A model generated the notes under the pieces. The model made no database searches, was not told the DNA's origin, and saw only the letters and a list, made by a program, of their open reading frames with translations. The translations under genes were made by a program, and so were the position numbers. Shown piece by piece: positions 9,091 to 17,584 of a DNA stretch of 64,000 bases (its first letter is position 1; each line of letters starts with the position of its first letter). Origin of the DNA: Paracoccus alkenifer (lineage in GTDB: Bacteria; Pseudomonadota; Alphaproteobacteria; Rhodobacterales; Rhodobacteraceae); contig NZ_FNXG01000003.1 of the NCBI RefSeq assembly GCF_900108405.1, positions 7,501 to 71,500 of the forward strand. The letters run 5' to 3'.

Positions 9091-9188
9091 GACTGCAATC
9101 TAGGTAAAACCGGCAGGCCGCTCAAGCGGTTGCAGGGGCCGTGCCGTCGATGACGCGCGCCCCACGGCAACCCGGGGCCAGAGGGCGC

Positions 9189-9857
9189 TCAGGCCGCAAC
9201 CGTGGAATCGATCAACCCGCGGAACAGCCGCGCCCCGTCCGCGCTGCCATGCACGGCCTCGGAGGCGCGCTCGGGGTGGGGCATCATCCCCAGAACCCGG
9301 CGGTTTTCCGACAGCACCCCGGCGATATCCGCGACCGATCCGTTCAGTTTCCCGCGATAGGTCAAGGCGATACGCCCCTCGGCGCGCAGCCTTGCCAGCC
9401 CCTCGGGGTCGATCTGGTAATTGCCGTCGTGATGGGCGACCGGCAGGCTGATTTCCTCGCCCTCGGCAAAGGCCGACAGGAAATCATTCTCGCGCGAGTT
9501 GATGCGCAGCGGCGCGTCCTTGCAGATAAAGGTCAGCCCGGCATTGCGCATCAGCGCACCGGGCAGCAGCCCCAGCTCGGTCAGCACCTGAAAACCGTTG
9601 CAGACGCCCAGCACATAGCCCCCCCGCGCGGCATGGTCGCGGATCGCGCCGGCGACGGGCGAACGCGCGGCGATGGCGCCGCAGCGCAGGTAATCCCCGA
9701 ACGAGAACCCGCCCGGCACCGCCACCAGGTCGGTGCCCTGGGGCAGGGTGTCGTCCTTGTGCCAGACCCGCGCCACCTCGGCGCCGGCGGCCTCAAGCGC
9801 AACGGCAAGGTCGCGGTCGCAGTTGGAACCGGGAAAGGTGATGACGGCGGCTTTCAT
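9189..9857 (-). CDS. purQ: Phosphoribosylformylglycinamidine synthase glutaminase subunit PurQ
   Basis: This 222-residue class I glutamine amidotransferase supplies ammonia for step four of purine synthesis (FGAR to FGAM) in complex with PurL and PurS. The start at 9857 gives the conserved [17 protein letters not shown]; the open frame upstream has no similarity. The nucleophile cysteine is in GVCNGFQVL, and the His/Glu pair of the triad is in MPHPERASE. In many alphaproteobacteria purS precedes purQ; here the upstream neighbour on the same strand is a small DMT transporter, so purS and purL must be elsewhere. Confidence 0.96.
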   Translation of the reverse strand: MKAAVITFPGSNCDRDLAVALEAAGAEVARVWHKDDTLPQGTDLVAVPGGFSFGDYLRCGAIAARSPVAGAIRDHAARGGYVLGVCNGFQVLTELGLLPGALMRNAGLTFICKDAPLRINSRENDFLSAFAEGEEISLPVAHHDGNYQIDPEGLARLRAEGRIALTYRGKLNGSVADIAGVLSENRRVLGMMPHPERASEAVHGSADGARLFRGLIDSTVAA

Positions 9858-9936
9858 GGCGGGCGACTCCGGCTGGGGCCAAGGGGCGGGGACAAGGATC
9901 ATCTAGTGCAATTGCAGGCGCGTGTTAAGTGGCCGC

Positions 9937-10362
9937 CTAGCGCCAGGCGACCAGCACCGCGCCGGCGGCGATCATCGCCACCCCGCCCCAGTTGGTCGCG
10001 CTGAGCCGTTCGCCCAGCAACGCCACGCCGAATACCGCCACCAGAACCACGCTGAGCTTGTCGATCGGCGCCACCCGCGCCGCGTCGCCCAGCTTGAGCG
10101 CGCGGTAATAGCACACCCAGCTGGCCCCGGTCGCCAGCCCCGACAGGGTCAGAAACAGCCAGCTGCGCCCCGAGATCCCGTCGATCCCCTGCCACTGGCC
10201 CGTCGCCGACAGGATCAGCGCCAACGCCGCCAGTATGACCACGCTGCGGATGAAGGTGGCGAAATCCGCGCCCACCCCCGCCACGCCGACCTTGCCGAAA
10301 ATCGCCGTCAGCGCCGCGAACACCGCCGACAGCACCGCCCAGAACACCCAGCTTCCAACCAT
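9937..10362 (-). CDS. Small EamA/DMT-family membrane transporter (single-repeat)
   Basis: A 141-residue protein with four or five hydrophobic helices, corresponding to one EamA repeat (motifs YYRALKLGDAARVAPIDKLS and LLGERLS near the C-terminus). Canonical DMT exporters have two such repeats, so this half-size form presumably dimerises. The substrate is unknown. The start at 10362 gives MVGSWVFWAVLSA, and the gene is 79 bases upstream of purQ on the same strand. The icd terminator lies just upstream of it. Confidence 0.8.
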   Translation of the reverse strand: MVGSWVFWAVLSAVFAALTAIFGKVGVAGVGADFATFIRSVVILAALALILSATGQWQGIDGISGRSWLFLTLSGLATGASWVCYYRALKLGDAARVAPIDKLSVVLVAVFGVALLGERLSATNWGGVAMIAAGAVLVAWR

Positions 10363-10378
10363 GCCCGCCCCTCGATTG

Positions 10379-10406
10379 AAAAAGGCCGGGACAGCACCCG
10401 GCCTTT
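10379..10406 (-). terminator. Intrinsic terminator of icd
   Basis: A perfect 10-bp inverted repeat (AAAGGCCGGG / CCCGGCCTTT, 6-base loop) stands 20 bases after the icd stop. On the minus strand the stem runs into five T residues, the classical Rho-independent form. Confidence 0.85.
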
Positions 10407-10426
10407 CGCTTTTGCCTGCGCCCGGC

Positions 10427-11641
10427 TTAGCCCGCCAGCGCCTTGTTCAGGTATTCGTCGACCTTTTCCAGATAGCCCATGGTCGACAGCCATTTCTGTT
10501 CCGGCCCGACCAGCAGCGCCAGATCCTTGGTCATGTGGCCGTCCTCGACCGCCTGCACGGTCACCCGCTCCAGCGTTTCGGCAAAGCGCATCAGCGCGTC
10601 GTTGCCGTCCAGCTTGGCGCGGTGCTTCAGCCCGCCGGTCCAGGCATAGATGGACGCGATCGAGTTGGTCGAGGTTTCCTTGCCCGCCTGATGCTGGCGA
10701 TAGTGGCGCGTCACGGTGCCGTGCGCGGCCTCGGCCTCGACCGTCTGCCCGTCCGGCGTCATCAGCACCGAGGTCATCAGCCCAAGCGAGCCGAAGCCCT
10801 GCGCCACGGTGTCGGACTGCACGTCGCCATCGTAGTTCTTGCAGGCCCAGACATAGCCGCCCGACCATTTCAGGTTGGATGCCACCATGTCGTCGATCAG
10901 CCGGTGTTCATAGGTGATGCCTGCGGCCTTGAACTTGTCCTCGAACTCGGCCTCGTAAACCTCTTGGAACAGATCCTTGAAGCGGCCGTCATAGGCTTTC
11001 AGGATGGTGTTCTTGGTGGACAGATAGACCGGATAGTTGCGCAGCAACCCATAGTTCATGCTGGCGCGGGCAAAGTCGCGGATCGAATCGTCCAGGTTGT
11101 ACATGGCCATGGCCACACCGGACGACGGGGCGTCGAACACCTCGTGCTCGATGGTCTCGCCATCTTCGCCGACGAACTTGATCGTCAGCTTGCCCTTGCC
11201 GGGAAAGCGGAAATCGGTGGCTTTATACTGGTCGCCGAAAGCATGGCGGCCGACGATCACCGGCTGGGTCCAGTGCGGCACCAGACGCGGCACGTTCTTG
11301 CAGATGATCGGCTCGCGAAAGATGACCCCGCCCAGGATGTTGCGGATGGTGCCGTTCGGCGATTTCCACATCTTTTTCAGGCCGAATTCCTCGACCCGCG
11401 CCTCGTCCGGGGTGATGGTCGCGCATTTCACGCCGACGCCGTATTGCTTGATAGCGTTGGCCGCGTCGATGGTCACCTGATCGTCGGTCGCGTCGCGATG
11501 CTCGATGCCCAGGTCATAATATTTCAGGTCGATGTCGAGATAGGGCAGGATCAGCTTTTGCTTGATGAAGTCCCAGATGATCCGGGTCATCTCGTCGCCG
11601 TCGAGCTCGACGACGGGGTTGTCTACCTTGATCTTGGTCAT
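10427..11641 (-). CDS. icd: NADP-dependent isocitrate dehydrogenase
   Basis: A 404-residue cytosolic TCA-cycle enzyme that oxidises isocitrate to 2-oxoglutarate with NADP. The N-terminus [20 protein letters not shown] is that of the eukaryote-like dimeric IDH subfamily common in alphaproteobacteria. Family segments seen include [27 protein letters not shown] and [14 protein letters not shown], which contains the NADP-recognising residues. The start at 11641 is set by this conserved N-terminus; the frame continues upstream without similarity. It is monocistronic, with its own terminator at 10379-10406. Confidence 0.97.
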   Translation of the reverse strand: MTKIKVDNPVVELDGDEMTRIIWDFIKQKLILPYLDIDLKYYDLGIEHRDATDDQVTIDAANAIKQYGVGVKCATITPDEARVEEFGLKKMWKSPNGTIRNILGGVIFREPIICKNVPRLVPHWTQPVIVGRHAFGDQYKATDFRFPGKGKLTIKFVGEDGETIEHEVFDAPSSGVAMAMYNLDDSIRDFARASMNYGLLRNYPVYLSTKNTILKAYDGRFKDLFQEVYEAEFEDKFKAAGITYEHRLIDDMVASNLKWSGGYVWACKNYDGDVQSDTVAQGFGSLGLMTSVLMTPDGQTVEAEAAHGTVTRHYRQHQAGKETSTNSIASIYAWTGGLKHRAKLDGNDALMRFAETLERVTVQAVEDGHMTKDLALLVGPEQKWLSTMGYLEKVDEYLNKALAG

Positions 11642-11824
11642 GTGGCGCCCCTTTTGCAGTGGAAGTCGGTCTGCGGCGGCTATAGCCCAGAACTTGCCCG
11701 AGGGGAAGGCTTGTATGCCGTGGTATACATTTATCCCGCTGCCGGGCGCGAACCGGGTTGCAGCGGGCGAAGGGGGCGGCTTGGGGCGGGCGGGGGGCGC
11801 AACCACCGGCTGCGCCCCCGGTCG

Positions 11825-12484
11825 TCAGCGGGTGGTTTCGGTCAGCCGCCGCCGCACATAGGTCTGCACCGAATCGATCATCGGCTTCATATGCGTCTCA
11901 TCGTCGCGGAAGAAATGATCGGCGCCCTCGATGGTCTCGTGGGTGACGGTGATGCCCTTTTGCTCGCTCAGCTTGCCGACCAGACCCTCGGTGTCCTTGG
12001 GGGGGGCCACGCGGTCGGCGGTGCCGTGGATGATCAGCCCCGAGGCCGGGCACGGCGCGAGGAAGCTGAAATCATACATGTTCGCCGGCGGCGCCACGCT
12101 GATGAAGCCGGTGATCTCGGGCCGCCGCATCAGCAGCTGCATCCCGATCCACGCGCCAAAGCTGAACCCCGCCACCCAGCAGTGTTTCGAATTCGGGTTC
12201 ATCGCTTGCAGGTAATCCAGCGCCGAGGCGGCGTCGGACAGCTCGCCCACGCCCTGATCGAATTCGCCCTGGCTGCGGCCGACGCCGCGGAAATTGAACC
12301 GCAGCACGGTAAAGCCCATGCGGTGAAACGCATAATGCAGGTTATAAACCACCCGGTTGTTCATCGTGCCCCCGAACTGCGGGTGCGGATGCAGCACGAT
12401 GGCCAGCGGCGCATCGGGCTTGGGTTGCGGATGGTAGCGGCCTTCCAGCCGACCCTCGGGACCGGGAAAGATAAGCTCGGGCAT
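11825..12484 (-). CDS. Alpha/beta hydrolase (COG2945-type)
   Basis: A 219-residue cytoplasmic hydrolase. The start at 12484 gives MPELIFPGPEGRLEGRY, the usual beginning of this family. Motifs are LHPHPQFGGTMNN (oxyanion region), the nucleophile elbow GFSFGAWIG, and late Asp/His in HGTADRVAPP and EGADHFF. The substrate is unknown. In other Rhodobacterales a gene of this kind often stands next to iscR and the suf operon, which matches its divergent position 225 bases from iscR here, though suf genes are missing. Confidence 0.85.
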   Translation of the reverse strand: MPELIFPGPEGRLEGRYHPQPKPDAPLAIVLHPHPQFGGTMNNRVVYNLHYAFHRMGFTVLRFNFRGVGRSQGEFDQGVGELSDAASALDYLQAMNPNSKHCWVAGFSFGAWIGMQLLMRRPEITGFISVAPPANMYDFSFLAPCPASGLIIHGTADRVAPPKDTEGLVGKLSEQKGITVTHETIEGADHFFRDDETHMKPMIDSVQTYVRRRLTETTR

Positions 12485-12709
12485 GACACTCCTAATCGGC
12501 TGGTCGCTGCGTGGACGGGGTGCGATCCGCGACCCGCCCGGGTTTCCTTGACGCAGCAGAACGCAATCATTAGACCGCAATCTGGTGTGCGCGACGGGTT
12601 TTCGCAAGAAACGGCCTGACGGGGCTTAGCGCAGGGCCTGCGCAGGCGTCAACGCCCGCCGCCCTGCTGCGGACCGTCGCGCAGGGATCAGGCAGTCGAG
12701 GGGGCACCG

Positions 12710-13192
12710 ATGAAGCTTTCCACTAAAGGCCGCTATGCCATGGTCGCGCTGGTGGATCTGGCCACCAGCCCGGGCAGTCTGACGACGCTGGCCGAAATTT
12801 CGCGGCGGCAGAACATTTCACTGCCCTATCTGGAACAGCTGTTCGTGCGGCTGCGCCGGGCGGGGCTGGTCGAAAGCGTGCGCGGCCCGGGCGGCGGCTA
12901 TCGGCTGGCACGCACCCCTGAAACCATCCGTATCGCCGATGTGCTGGGCGCGGTCGATGAAACCGTCAGCGCGCTGCATGTCGGCGCGGGCGCCTCGGGC
13001 GGCAGCAGCGGGACGCGCGCGCAATCGCTGAGCAACCGCCTGTGGGAGGGGCTTTCGGCGCATGTCTATGTATTCCTGCACAGCAACACCCTGGCCGATG
13101 TGGCCGGAAACCTGTTGCTGCCCTGCCCGGCCGTGCCCGCGATCCTGTCGGTCGAGGACGAGGCCGACGCGCCCGCACCCGCGCCCGCATGA
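12710..13192 (+). CDS. iscR: Rrf2-family iron-sulfur cluster regulator IscR
   Basis: This 160-residue regulator has an N-terminal winged helix-turn-helix (MKLSTKGRYAMVALVDLA, then a recognition helix near LPYLEQLFVRLRRAGLV). It does not have the three-cysteine cluster of E. coli IscR (Cys92/98/104); the only cysteine is Cys139 in LLLPCPAVPA. I recall that the Rhodobacter sphaeroides IscR likewise binds its Fe-S cluster with one cysteine, so this looks like the Rhodobacterales type and not a decayed copy. It normally represses the suf operon according to iron and Fe-S status. Here no suf gene follows; the next gene is a CAP-domain lipoprotein. Confidence 0.88.
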   Translation: MKLSTKGRYAMVALVDLATSPGSLTTLAEISRRQNISLPYLEQLFVRLRRAGLVESVRGPGGGYRLARTPETIRIADVLGAVDETVSALHVGAGASGGSSGTRAQSLSNRLWEGLSAHVYVFLHSNTLADVAGNLLLPCPAVPAILSVEDEADAPAPAPA

Positions 13193-13345
13193 CGGCTTGC
13201 CCTTGGTCGCCGCCGCTGTCGGGCAAAAAGGGTGCAATGATGCAACGCCCCGTGACCCGGGGCCCCGGATCACGCAATCCTGCATTTGAAACAGGCTGTG
13301 CCGCCGGATAATCGGCCGGGAATTTCCAGAAACGGACGCAAAGAG

Positions 13346-13861
13346 ATGACCAAGCTGACCCTTGCTGCCGGTATCGCGCTGATGACGCTGTCGGCCTGTG
13401 CAATCGCCCCGATGGCCCCCCAGACCGGACCGGACGGCCAGCCGATCCCGACCGCCTATCGCATCGGCCCGCTGGATCAGGCGCAGATCCCCAACCGGGT
13501 GCTGGCCCAGATCAACCTGCTGCGCAGCCAGCAGGGGATGCAGCCGCTGGTGCTGAACCCGCAGCTGGCCGCTGCCGCCATGGCCCATTCCCGCGACATG
13601 TCGGCGCAGAACCGGGCGTGGCATTTCGGCTCGGACGGATCATCGCCGCTGGACCGGGTGCGCCGCCAGGGCTACGCAGGCGCGTTGCTGGGCGAGGATA
13701 TTTCCGAGACCTACGAAAACGAGATCGCGACCCTCAACGCCTGGATGCAAACGCGCGACACCCGCGACCTGATCATGGACCCGGCGGCGCGCCAGCTGGG
13801 GATGGGCTGGTTCCAGGAGCCGTCGAGCAAGATCTGGTGGACGATGCTGATCGGGGCCTGA
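13346..13861 (+). CDS. CAP-domain (SCP/PR1-like) lipoprotein
   Basis: A 171-residue exported protein. The start at 13346 yields MTKLTLAAGIALMTLSACA, a lipoprotein signal with cysteine 18 as the likely lipid site. The mature part is a compact CAP domain: INLLRSQQGMQPLVLNPQL, AHSRDMSAQN, GEDISETY and LGMGWFQ are the usual blocks, with the first His of the metal site in MAHSRDM. Bacterial CAP proteins (YkwD-type) are periplasmic or outer-membrane proteins of unclear activity. It may be co-transcribed with iscR, which ends 153 bases upstream. Confidence 0.85.
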   Translation: MTKLTLAAGIALMTLSACAIAPMAPQTGPDGQPIPTAYRIGPLDQAQIPNRVLAQINLLRSQQGMQPLVLNPQLAAAAMAHSRDMSAQNRAWHFGSDGSSPLDRVRRQGYAGALLGEDISETYENEIATLNAWMQTRDTRDLIMDPAARQLGMGWFQEPSSKIWWTMLIGA

Positions 13862-13882
13862 GCCGCCCCGCCTGCGGCAGCG

Positions 13883-13935
13883 CCGCGCCGGGGCGCTGCC
13901 CCGGACCCCGGGATATTTGGATGATGAAGAAGCGC
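13883..13935. repeat. Dispersed GGGATATTTGG repeat, copy 1
   Basis: A GGGGCGCTGCCCC hairpin (about 13890-13902) is followed by the core CCCCGGGATATTTGG (13906-13920) and the tail ATGATGAAGAAG. It lies between convergent genes. Related copies are annotated at 22053, 25919, 36076, 39394 and 55212. Confidence 0.75.
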
Positions 13936-13957
13936 AATCGCGCCGGACATCGGGCGT

Positions 13958-14200
13958 TCAGGCGTTGCCCTTGCGGCGGCGGGTTTCCCAGCCCTTTTTC
14001 GCGGCTTTCGAGCGTTCCTCATGGGTCGAGGCGCGGCCCGAGCCGGATTTCCTGCCGCCGCCGTCCTGCTTGTTGACCGTGGCCCAGCCGATTTCCTCGG
14101 CGCGTTTTTCGGACATGCCGCGGTCCTCGTAGCTTTCCGCGATATGTTCGGCCTTGCGTTTCTGTTTGTCGGTATAGGCGTCCTTGTCTCCGCGTGGCAT
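13958..14200 (-). CDS. Small basic hydrophilic protein, conserved in Rhodobacterales
   Basis: An 80-residue protein, rich in Lys, Arg, Glu and Gly, with MPRGDKDAYTDKQKRKAEHI at the start and KAAKKGWETRRRKG at the end. I recall homologues being labelled plasmid stabilization protein, a name that says little about function. The repeated charged, glycine-rich C-terminal pattern is similar to small stress-induced nucleic-acid-binding proteins. The start at 14200 is the first Met with this conserved beginning; an upstream in-frame start at 14242 is less likely. It probably has its own promoter. Confidence 0.65.
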   Translation of the reverse strand: MPRGDKDAYTDKQKRKAEHIAESYEDRGMSEKRAEEIGWATVNKQDGGGRKSGSGRASTHEERSKAAKKGWETRRRKGNA

Positions 14201-14273
14201 GGAAGGTTCCCTTTTGCTGCCGGCGGCGTCTGCCGCCAGCAAGGGAAACCCCCGATGTGGGGTGCGGTTCCGG

Positions 14274-15056
14274 TTACATGGTGGCGCTTAGCGCGCCGCC
14301 GTCCAGCAGCAGGTTCTGCCCCACGATGAACCGGGCGTGCTGCGAACACAGGAACGCGCATGCCGCGCCGAAATCCTCGGGCCGGCCATAGGCGCGGGCG
14401 GGGATGGTCGCCTCGCGCCGGGCGCGGGCCTGGGCCGCGGAAATGCCCTCGGTCCCGGCCGTGCCCTGGTCAAGCGCGGTCGCCCGGTCGGTATCGTGGA
14501 ACCCCGGCAGCAGGTTGTTCACGCAGACGCCTTTTTCCGCCACCTGCCGCGACATGCCGGCGACAAAGCCGGTCAGCCCGGTCCGGGCGGTGTTCGACAG
14601 CCCCAGCGGCCCGATGGGCGCACGCACCGCAGCCGAGGTGATGTTGACCACCCTGCCCCAGCCCCGCTCCATCATCCCCGGCACCAGCGCCTGCATCAGC
14701 GCAATGGCCGACAGCATGTTGGCGTCGATGGCGCTGATGAAATCCTCGCGCGACCAGTCGGTCCAGTGGCCGGGCGGCGGACCGCCCGCGTTGGTCACCA
14801 GGATGTCGGCCTGCCCGCCCAGCGCGTCGAGCACCAGCGCGCGGCCCTCGGGCGTGGTGATGTCGGCGGCGACCGGGATCACCTGCACGCCATGCGCCGC
14901 GGCGATGGCCTGCGCGGTGCTTGTCAGCGCCTCAGCACCGCGGGCGTTGATGACCAGATCGACGCCTTCGGCGGCCAGCGCCTCGGCGCAGCCTCGGCCC
15001 AGCCCTTTCGATGCCGCGCAGACAAGCGCCTTTTTCCCTCTGATTCCCAGATCCAT
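14274..15056 (-). CDS. SDR-fold oxidoreductase with atypical active site
   Basis: A 260-residue Rossmann-fold protein of the short-chain dehydrogenase/reductase superfamily. The cofactor loop reads CAASKGLGRG (about 13-22) where classical members have TGxxxGIG, and NAG is present at 89-91. The catalytic serine (Ser141 in VNITS) is kept, but the YxxxK pair is replaced by SNTAR (Ser154, Arg158). This matches the BKR-like SDR subgroup described as lacking a perfect tetrad, so the reaction cannot be inferred. The start at 15056 (MDLGIRGKKALVCAASKGLG) is the family start. It is 82 bases downstream of the preceding minus-strand gene. Confidence 0.83.
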   Translation of the reverse strand: MDLGIRGKKALVCAASKGLGRGCAEALAAEGVDLVINARGAEALTSTAQAIAAAHGVQVIPVAADITTPEGRALVLDALGGQADILVTNAGGPPPGHWTDWSREDFISAIDANMLSAIALMQALVPGMMERGWGRVVNITSAAVRAPIGPLGLSNTARTGLTGFVAGMSRQVAEKGVCVNNLLPGFHDTDRATALDQGTAGTEGISAAQARARREATIPARAYGRPEDFGAACAFLCSQHARFIVGQNLLLDGGALSATM

Positions 15057-15138
15057 CGCCGTTCCCCATGCAAAACCGTGACCCGCAACCAAGCGCCGCG
15101 CCGGCACATGGTCAAGGCCCCGGGTCAGAAAGCGAGGG

Positions 15139-15489
15139 TCAGAAACACAGGATCTCGGCCTCGGCCTCGGCCCGGCGCAGCTCTGCCACCAGCGCCTCCA
15201 TCACCGGGCTGCCGCGGAACATGGCGCTGCGTTCGCCGGTGGTCTGGCGCATCCGCAACACGGTTTCCGCCTGCACATAGGCGTCATGCGGCAGGACATC
15301 GGCGATGGCGTCGATGGCGCAGGAACAGCGGCGCAGCGAATCCGGGGATTCCCCGTTCACCGCCATGCAGGCCAGCGCATATTCCACGCGCGCCTCGGTC
15401 GGATAGTCGTTGACGGCCTGCGCATGGGCGGGGGGCGGCACCGTCCCGACGACCAGATAACAGGCAAGAAAAGCCGCGCGCATCATCAT
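15139..15489 (-). CDS. Small exported protein of unknown function
   Basis: A 116-residue protein beginning with three ATG codons (15489, 15486, 15483) and a signal peptide ending in PPPAHA-QA. The mature part has four cysteines, including the pair in RRCSCAID and a last one in ILCF, suggesting a disulfide-bonded periplasmic protein. Its start overlaps the stop of the preceding gene (ATGA), so it is translationally coupled to the exported protein at 15486-16184. Function unknown; I infer it belongs to the same regulatory/oxidative-metabolism locus. Confidence 0.7.
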   Translation of the reverse strand: MMMRAAFLACYLVVGTVPPPAHAQAVNDYPTEARVEYALACMAVNGESPDSLRRCSCAIDAIADVLPHDAYVQAETVLRMRQTTGERSAMFRGSPVMEALVAELRRAEAEAEILCF

Positions 15490-16184
15490 TCCAGCACCAT
15501 GGCGTGACGGTAGGGGGAAGGCACGATCGGCTGCGGCGGCATCCCTTGGGGGGACACCGCCGCGACCGGGCCGTCGGTTTCGGCCACAAGCGCGCGGATC
15601 GGCTGGGCCGGATCGGGCGCCATGACAAATTGCAGCCGCAAGGTTTCAAACCCCTTCATCCGGTCGCCGTTGGGGTCGCCGGCAAAGGGGCGCAGTTCGA
15701 CCGTGACCCCGTCTGCATCCGTGACTGCCGGGCCGGCGTCGGCCAGCGCCTCTTTGATGCGGTTGCGGATGTAAAAGGGGCTGCCGCCGGTCAGCATGGC
15801 CATGTCGCGGGCGGTGTTTTCCAGAAAGAACACCACCACCGGATCGCCAGAGGACACCGGGAAACGCCCCTGCACCCGCGAATCGCCGTCCGCTGTTTCG
15901 CGGATTTCCAGCAGCGGCTGCCCGTCCGAGGGGTCGGTGATCTCGGCCAGGGTGATGCGGCCGCCCCGGACCTGCCGGAAGGCCGGCGAGTCCGGGCCGT
16001 GGTGGTCCAGCCGCCAGTGCAGCTCGCGGTCACCCAGCGCCCAGGGGCCGCGGTCGGTAAAGATCAGCCCCGCCGATTCGCCCGCCGCTGCGGGCGCAGG
16101 CGACAGCAGAACGCCCAGCGCAAGTGCCAGCACCCCCATGCCGCGCGCAAAGCCGATGGCCGGAACATTGCAAAGATACCTCAT
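15486..16184 (-). CDS. Exported protein of unknown function in the FIST/hybrid-kinase operon
   Basis: A 232-residue protein. An AAAGGAGGG ribosome site stands 3-4 bases before the ATG at 16184, which gives a signal peptide (MRYLCNVPAIGFARG...VLLSPAPAAAG); another in-frame ATG at 16259 overlaps the kinase stop but would put a 25-residue arginine-rich leader in front. The mature protein contains VVVFFLENTARDMAMLTGG and FYIRNRIKEAL. I do not recognise a family with confidence. It is probably periplasmic. It is coupled by overlap to the next gene and follows the hybrid kinase by 74 bases, so it is likely part of the same transcript. Confidence 0.72.
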   Translation of the reverse strand: MRYLCNVPAIGFARGMGVLALALGVLLSPAPAAAGESAGLIFTDRGPWALGDRELHWRLDHHGPDSPAFRQVRGGRITLAEITDPSDGQPLLEIRETADGDSRVQGRFPVSSGDPVVVFFLENTARDMAMLTGGSPFYIRNRIKEALADAGPAVTDADGVTVELRPFAGDPNGDRMKGFETLRLQFVMAPDPAQPIRALVAETDGPVAAVSPQGMPPQPIVPSPYRHAMVLE

Positions 16185-16258
16185 CCGCCCTCCTTTCTTT
16201 GCGGCAGCATGGGCGGGGCGCGCGTGGCTGCCAACCCCGCGCCGCGCCGTCTCGGCCA

Positions 16259-17584
16259 TCAGGATGAGATGGCGCGCAGCAGGATCGCGCCCAATTCGTC
16301 GGGGCGCACCGGCTTTTCGACCAGCGGCACCCCCAGTTCGGCGCTGGCGCGGGCGGGACCGGGGCCGCGCTGCGCGGTGACCATCACCGCCGGGATATGC
16401 TGGCCCGCGGCCGCCCGCAGCGCGTTGATCGCGCCGATCCCGGTGTCGCCGTTGTCCAGATTGTAATCGGCCAGAATCACGTCGGGCGGGTCATCCTGCC
16501 CCATCACCGCCAGCGCCTCGGCGATGCCGCCGGCGGGGCGCACCACCATGCCCAGCCGGTCGCCCAGCATCAGCTCATACCCCCGCCGCATCGCCGCATC
16601 GTTTTCCACGATCAGCGCCACGCGGGCGCGCAGCCCGTGCAGCGCCACCGGCTGAAAATCGCCCCCGCGCTGGTCAGACACCGCCGGGGTCAGGCCCACC
16701 CGGAACACGGTGCCGCCATGGGGGCGCGGGGCGACCTCGACCGGGTGACCCAGCTTGGCGCAGGCGCGGCGCACGATGGACAGGCCCAGCCCCATGCCCT
16801 GCGGGCCGCCCTCGCGCACCGCGCGCTGAAATTCGTCAAAGATGCGAGGGCGGTCGGATTCGCCGATACCGACGCCGCTGTCGTGGATTTCCAGCCACGC
16901 CAGCCCCGAGCGGCGGCGCACGCCGACCACCACCCCGCCGGTTTCGGTATACTTGATCGCGTTCGAGACCAGGTTCTGCGCGATCCGACGCAGAAAGGTC
17001 GGGTCGCTGTCGACCACCGCCGAGGTCGGCACAAAGCTCAGCCGCAGCCCCGCAGCCTCGGCCATGGGCGCATATTCCGCGCCCAGCCGCCGGAACAGGG
17101 CGTCCAGCTCGACCGGCTTGCGGTGGAACTCGATGCGCTGGCTGTCCAGCCGGCTGATGTCAAGCACGGCGTGCATCAGCTCTTCGACCGATTCAAAGGC
17201 GCCGGCCAGCCGCCCGGCCAGTTCCTGCTGCAACGGGTCCAGTTGCGTGTCCGACAGCGCCGACAAAAACAACCGCGCCGCCGACAGGGGTTGCAGCAGG
17301 TCGTGGCTGGCGGCGCGCAGAAAGCGGGTTTTCGAGCGGTTGGCCTCTTCCGCGGCGGCGCGGGCCACGGCAAGGTCGCGGTTCTTTTCCGACAGATCGG
17401 CCAGCGCCTGTTCCAGATCGCGGGTGCGGGCCAGCGCCTCTTGTTCCAGCGCGACGGCGGCCTGGAACATCGACCAGGCCGAGCCGCGGCGTTCCTCAAG
17501 CCGGTCCACGCGGTCGATCAGGACCGACACGATGCGCTCCAGCCTTGCGGCGCGGCGGGCGGGGTCGTCGTCGCGGATCAGCAT
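16259..17584 (-). CDS. Soluble hybrid histidine kinase with C-terminal receiver
   Basis: A 441-residue kinase with no membrane segment. An N-terminal coiled coil (about 10-95) leads to the HisKA domain (phospho-histidine in RAASHDLLQPLSAARLFL), the ATPase domain (NLVSNAIKYTETGG, HDSGVGIGE, GMGLGLSIV) and a C-terminal receiver (about 320-440, phospho-Asp in VILADYNLDNGDTG, LVEKPVRPDEL). The SHDLLQPL signature is shared with the NahK/ErcS' and FlhS type kinases linked to alcohol and formaldehyde oxidation in Pseudomonas and Paracoccus. The ATG at 17584 overlaps the stop of the FIST gene in TGATG, indicating translational coupling. The likely partner is the LuxR-type regulator at 18746. Confidence 0.9.
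   Translation of the reverse strand: MLIRDDDPARRAARLERIVSVLIDRVDRLEERRGSAWSMFQAAVALEQEALARTRDLEQALADLSEKNRDLAVARAAAEEANRSKTRFLRAASHDLLQPLSAARLFLSALSDTQLDPLQQELAGRLAGAFESVEELMHAVLDISRLDSQRIEFHRKPVELDALFRRLGAEYAPMAEAAGLRLSFVPTSAVVDSDPTFLRRIAQNLVSNAIKYTETGGVVVGVRRRSGLAWLEIHDSGVGIGESDRPRIFDEFQRAVREGGPQGMGLGLSIVRRACAKLGHPVEVAPRPHGGTVFRVGLTPAVSDQRGGDFQPVALHGLRARVALIVENDAAMRRGYELMLGDRLGMVVRPAGGIAEALAVMGQDDPPDVILADYNLDNGDTGIGAINALRAAAGQHIPAVMVTAQRGPGPARASAELGVPLVEKPVRPDELGAILLRAISS

Noticed and set aside
16184-16259. Possible N-terminal extension of the exported protein to an ATG overlapping the kinase stop.
   Set aside because: The ATG at 16184 has a near-perfect ribosome site and gives a proper signal peptide; the extension would place an Arg-rich stretch before it.
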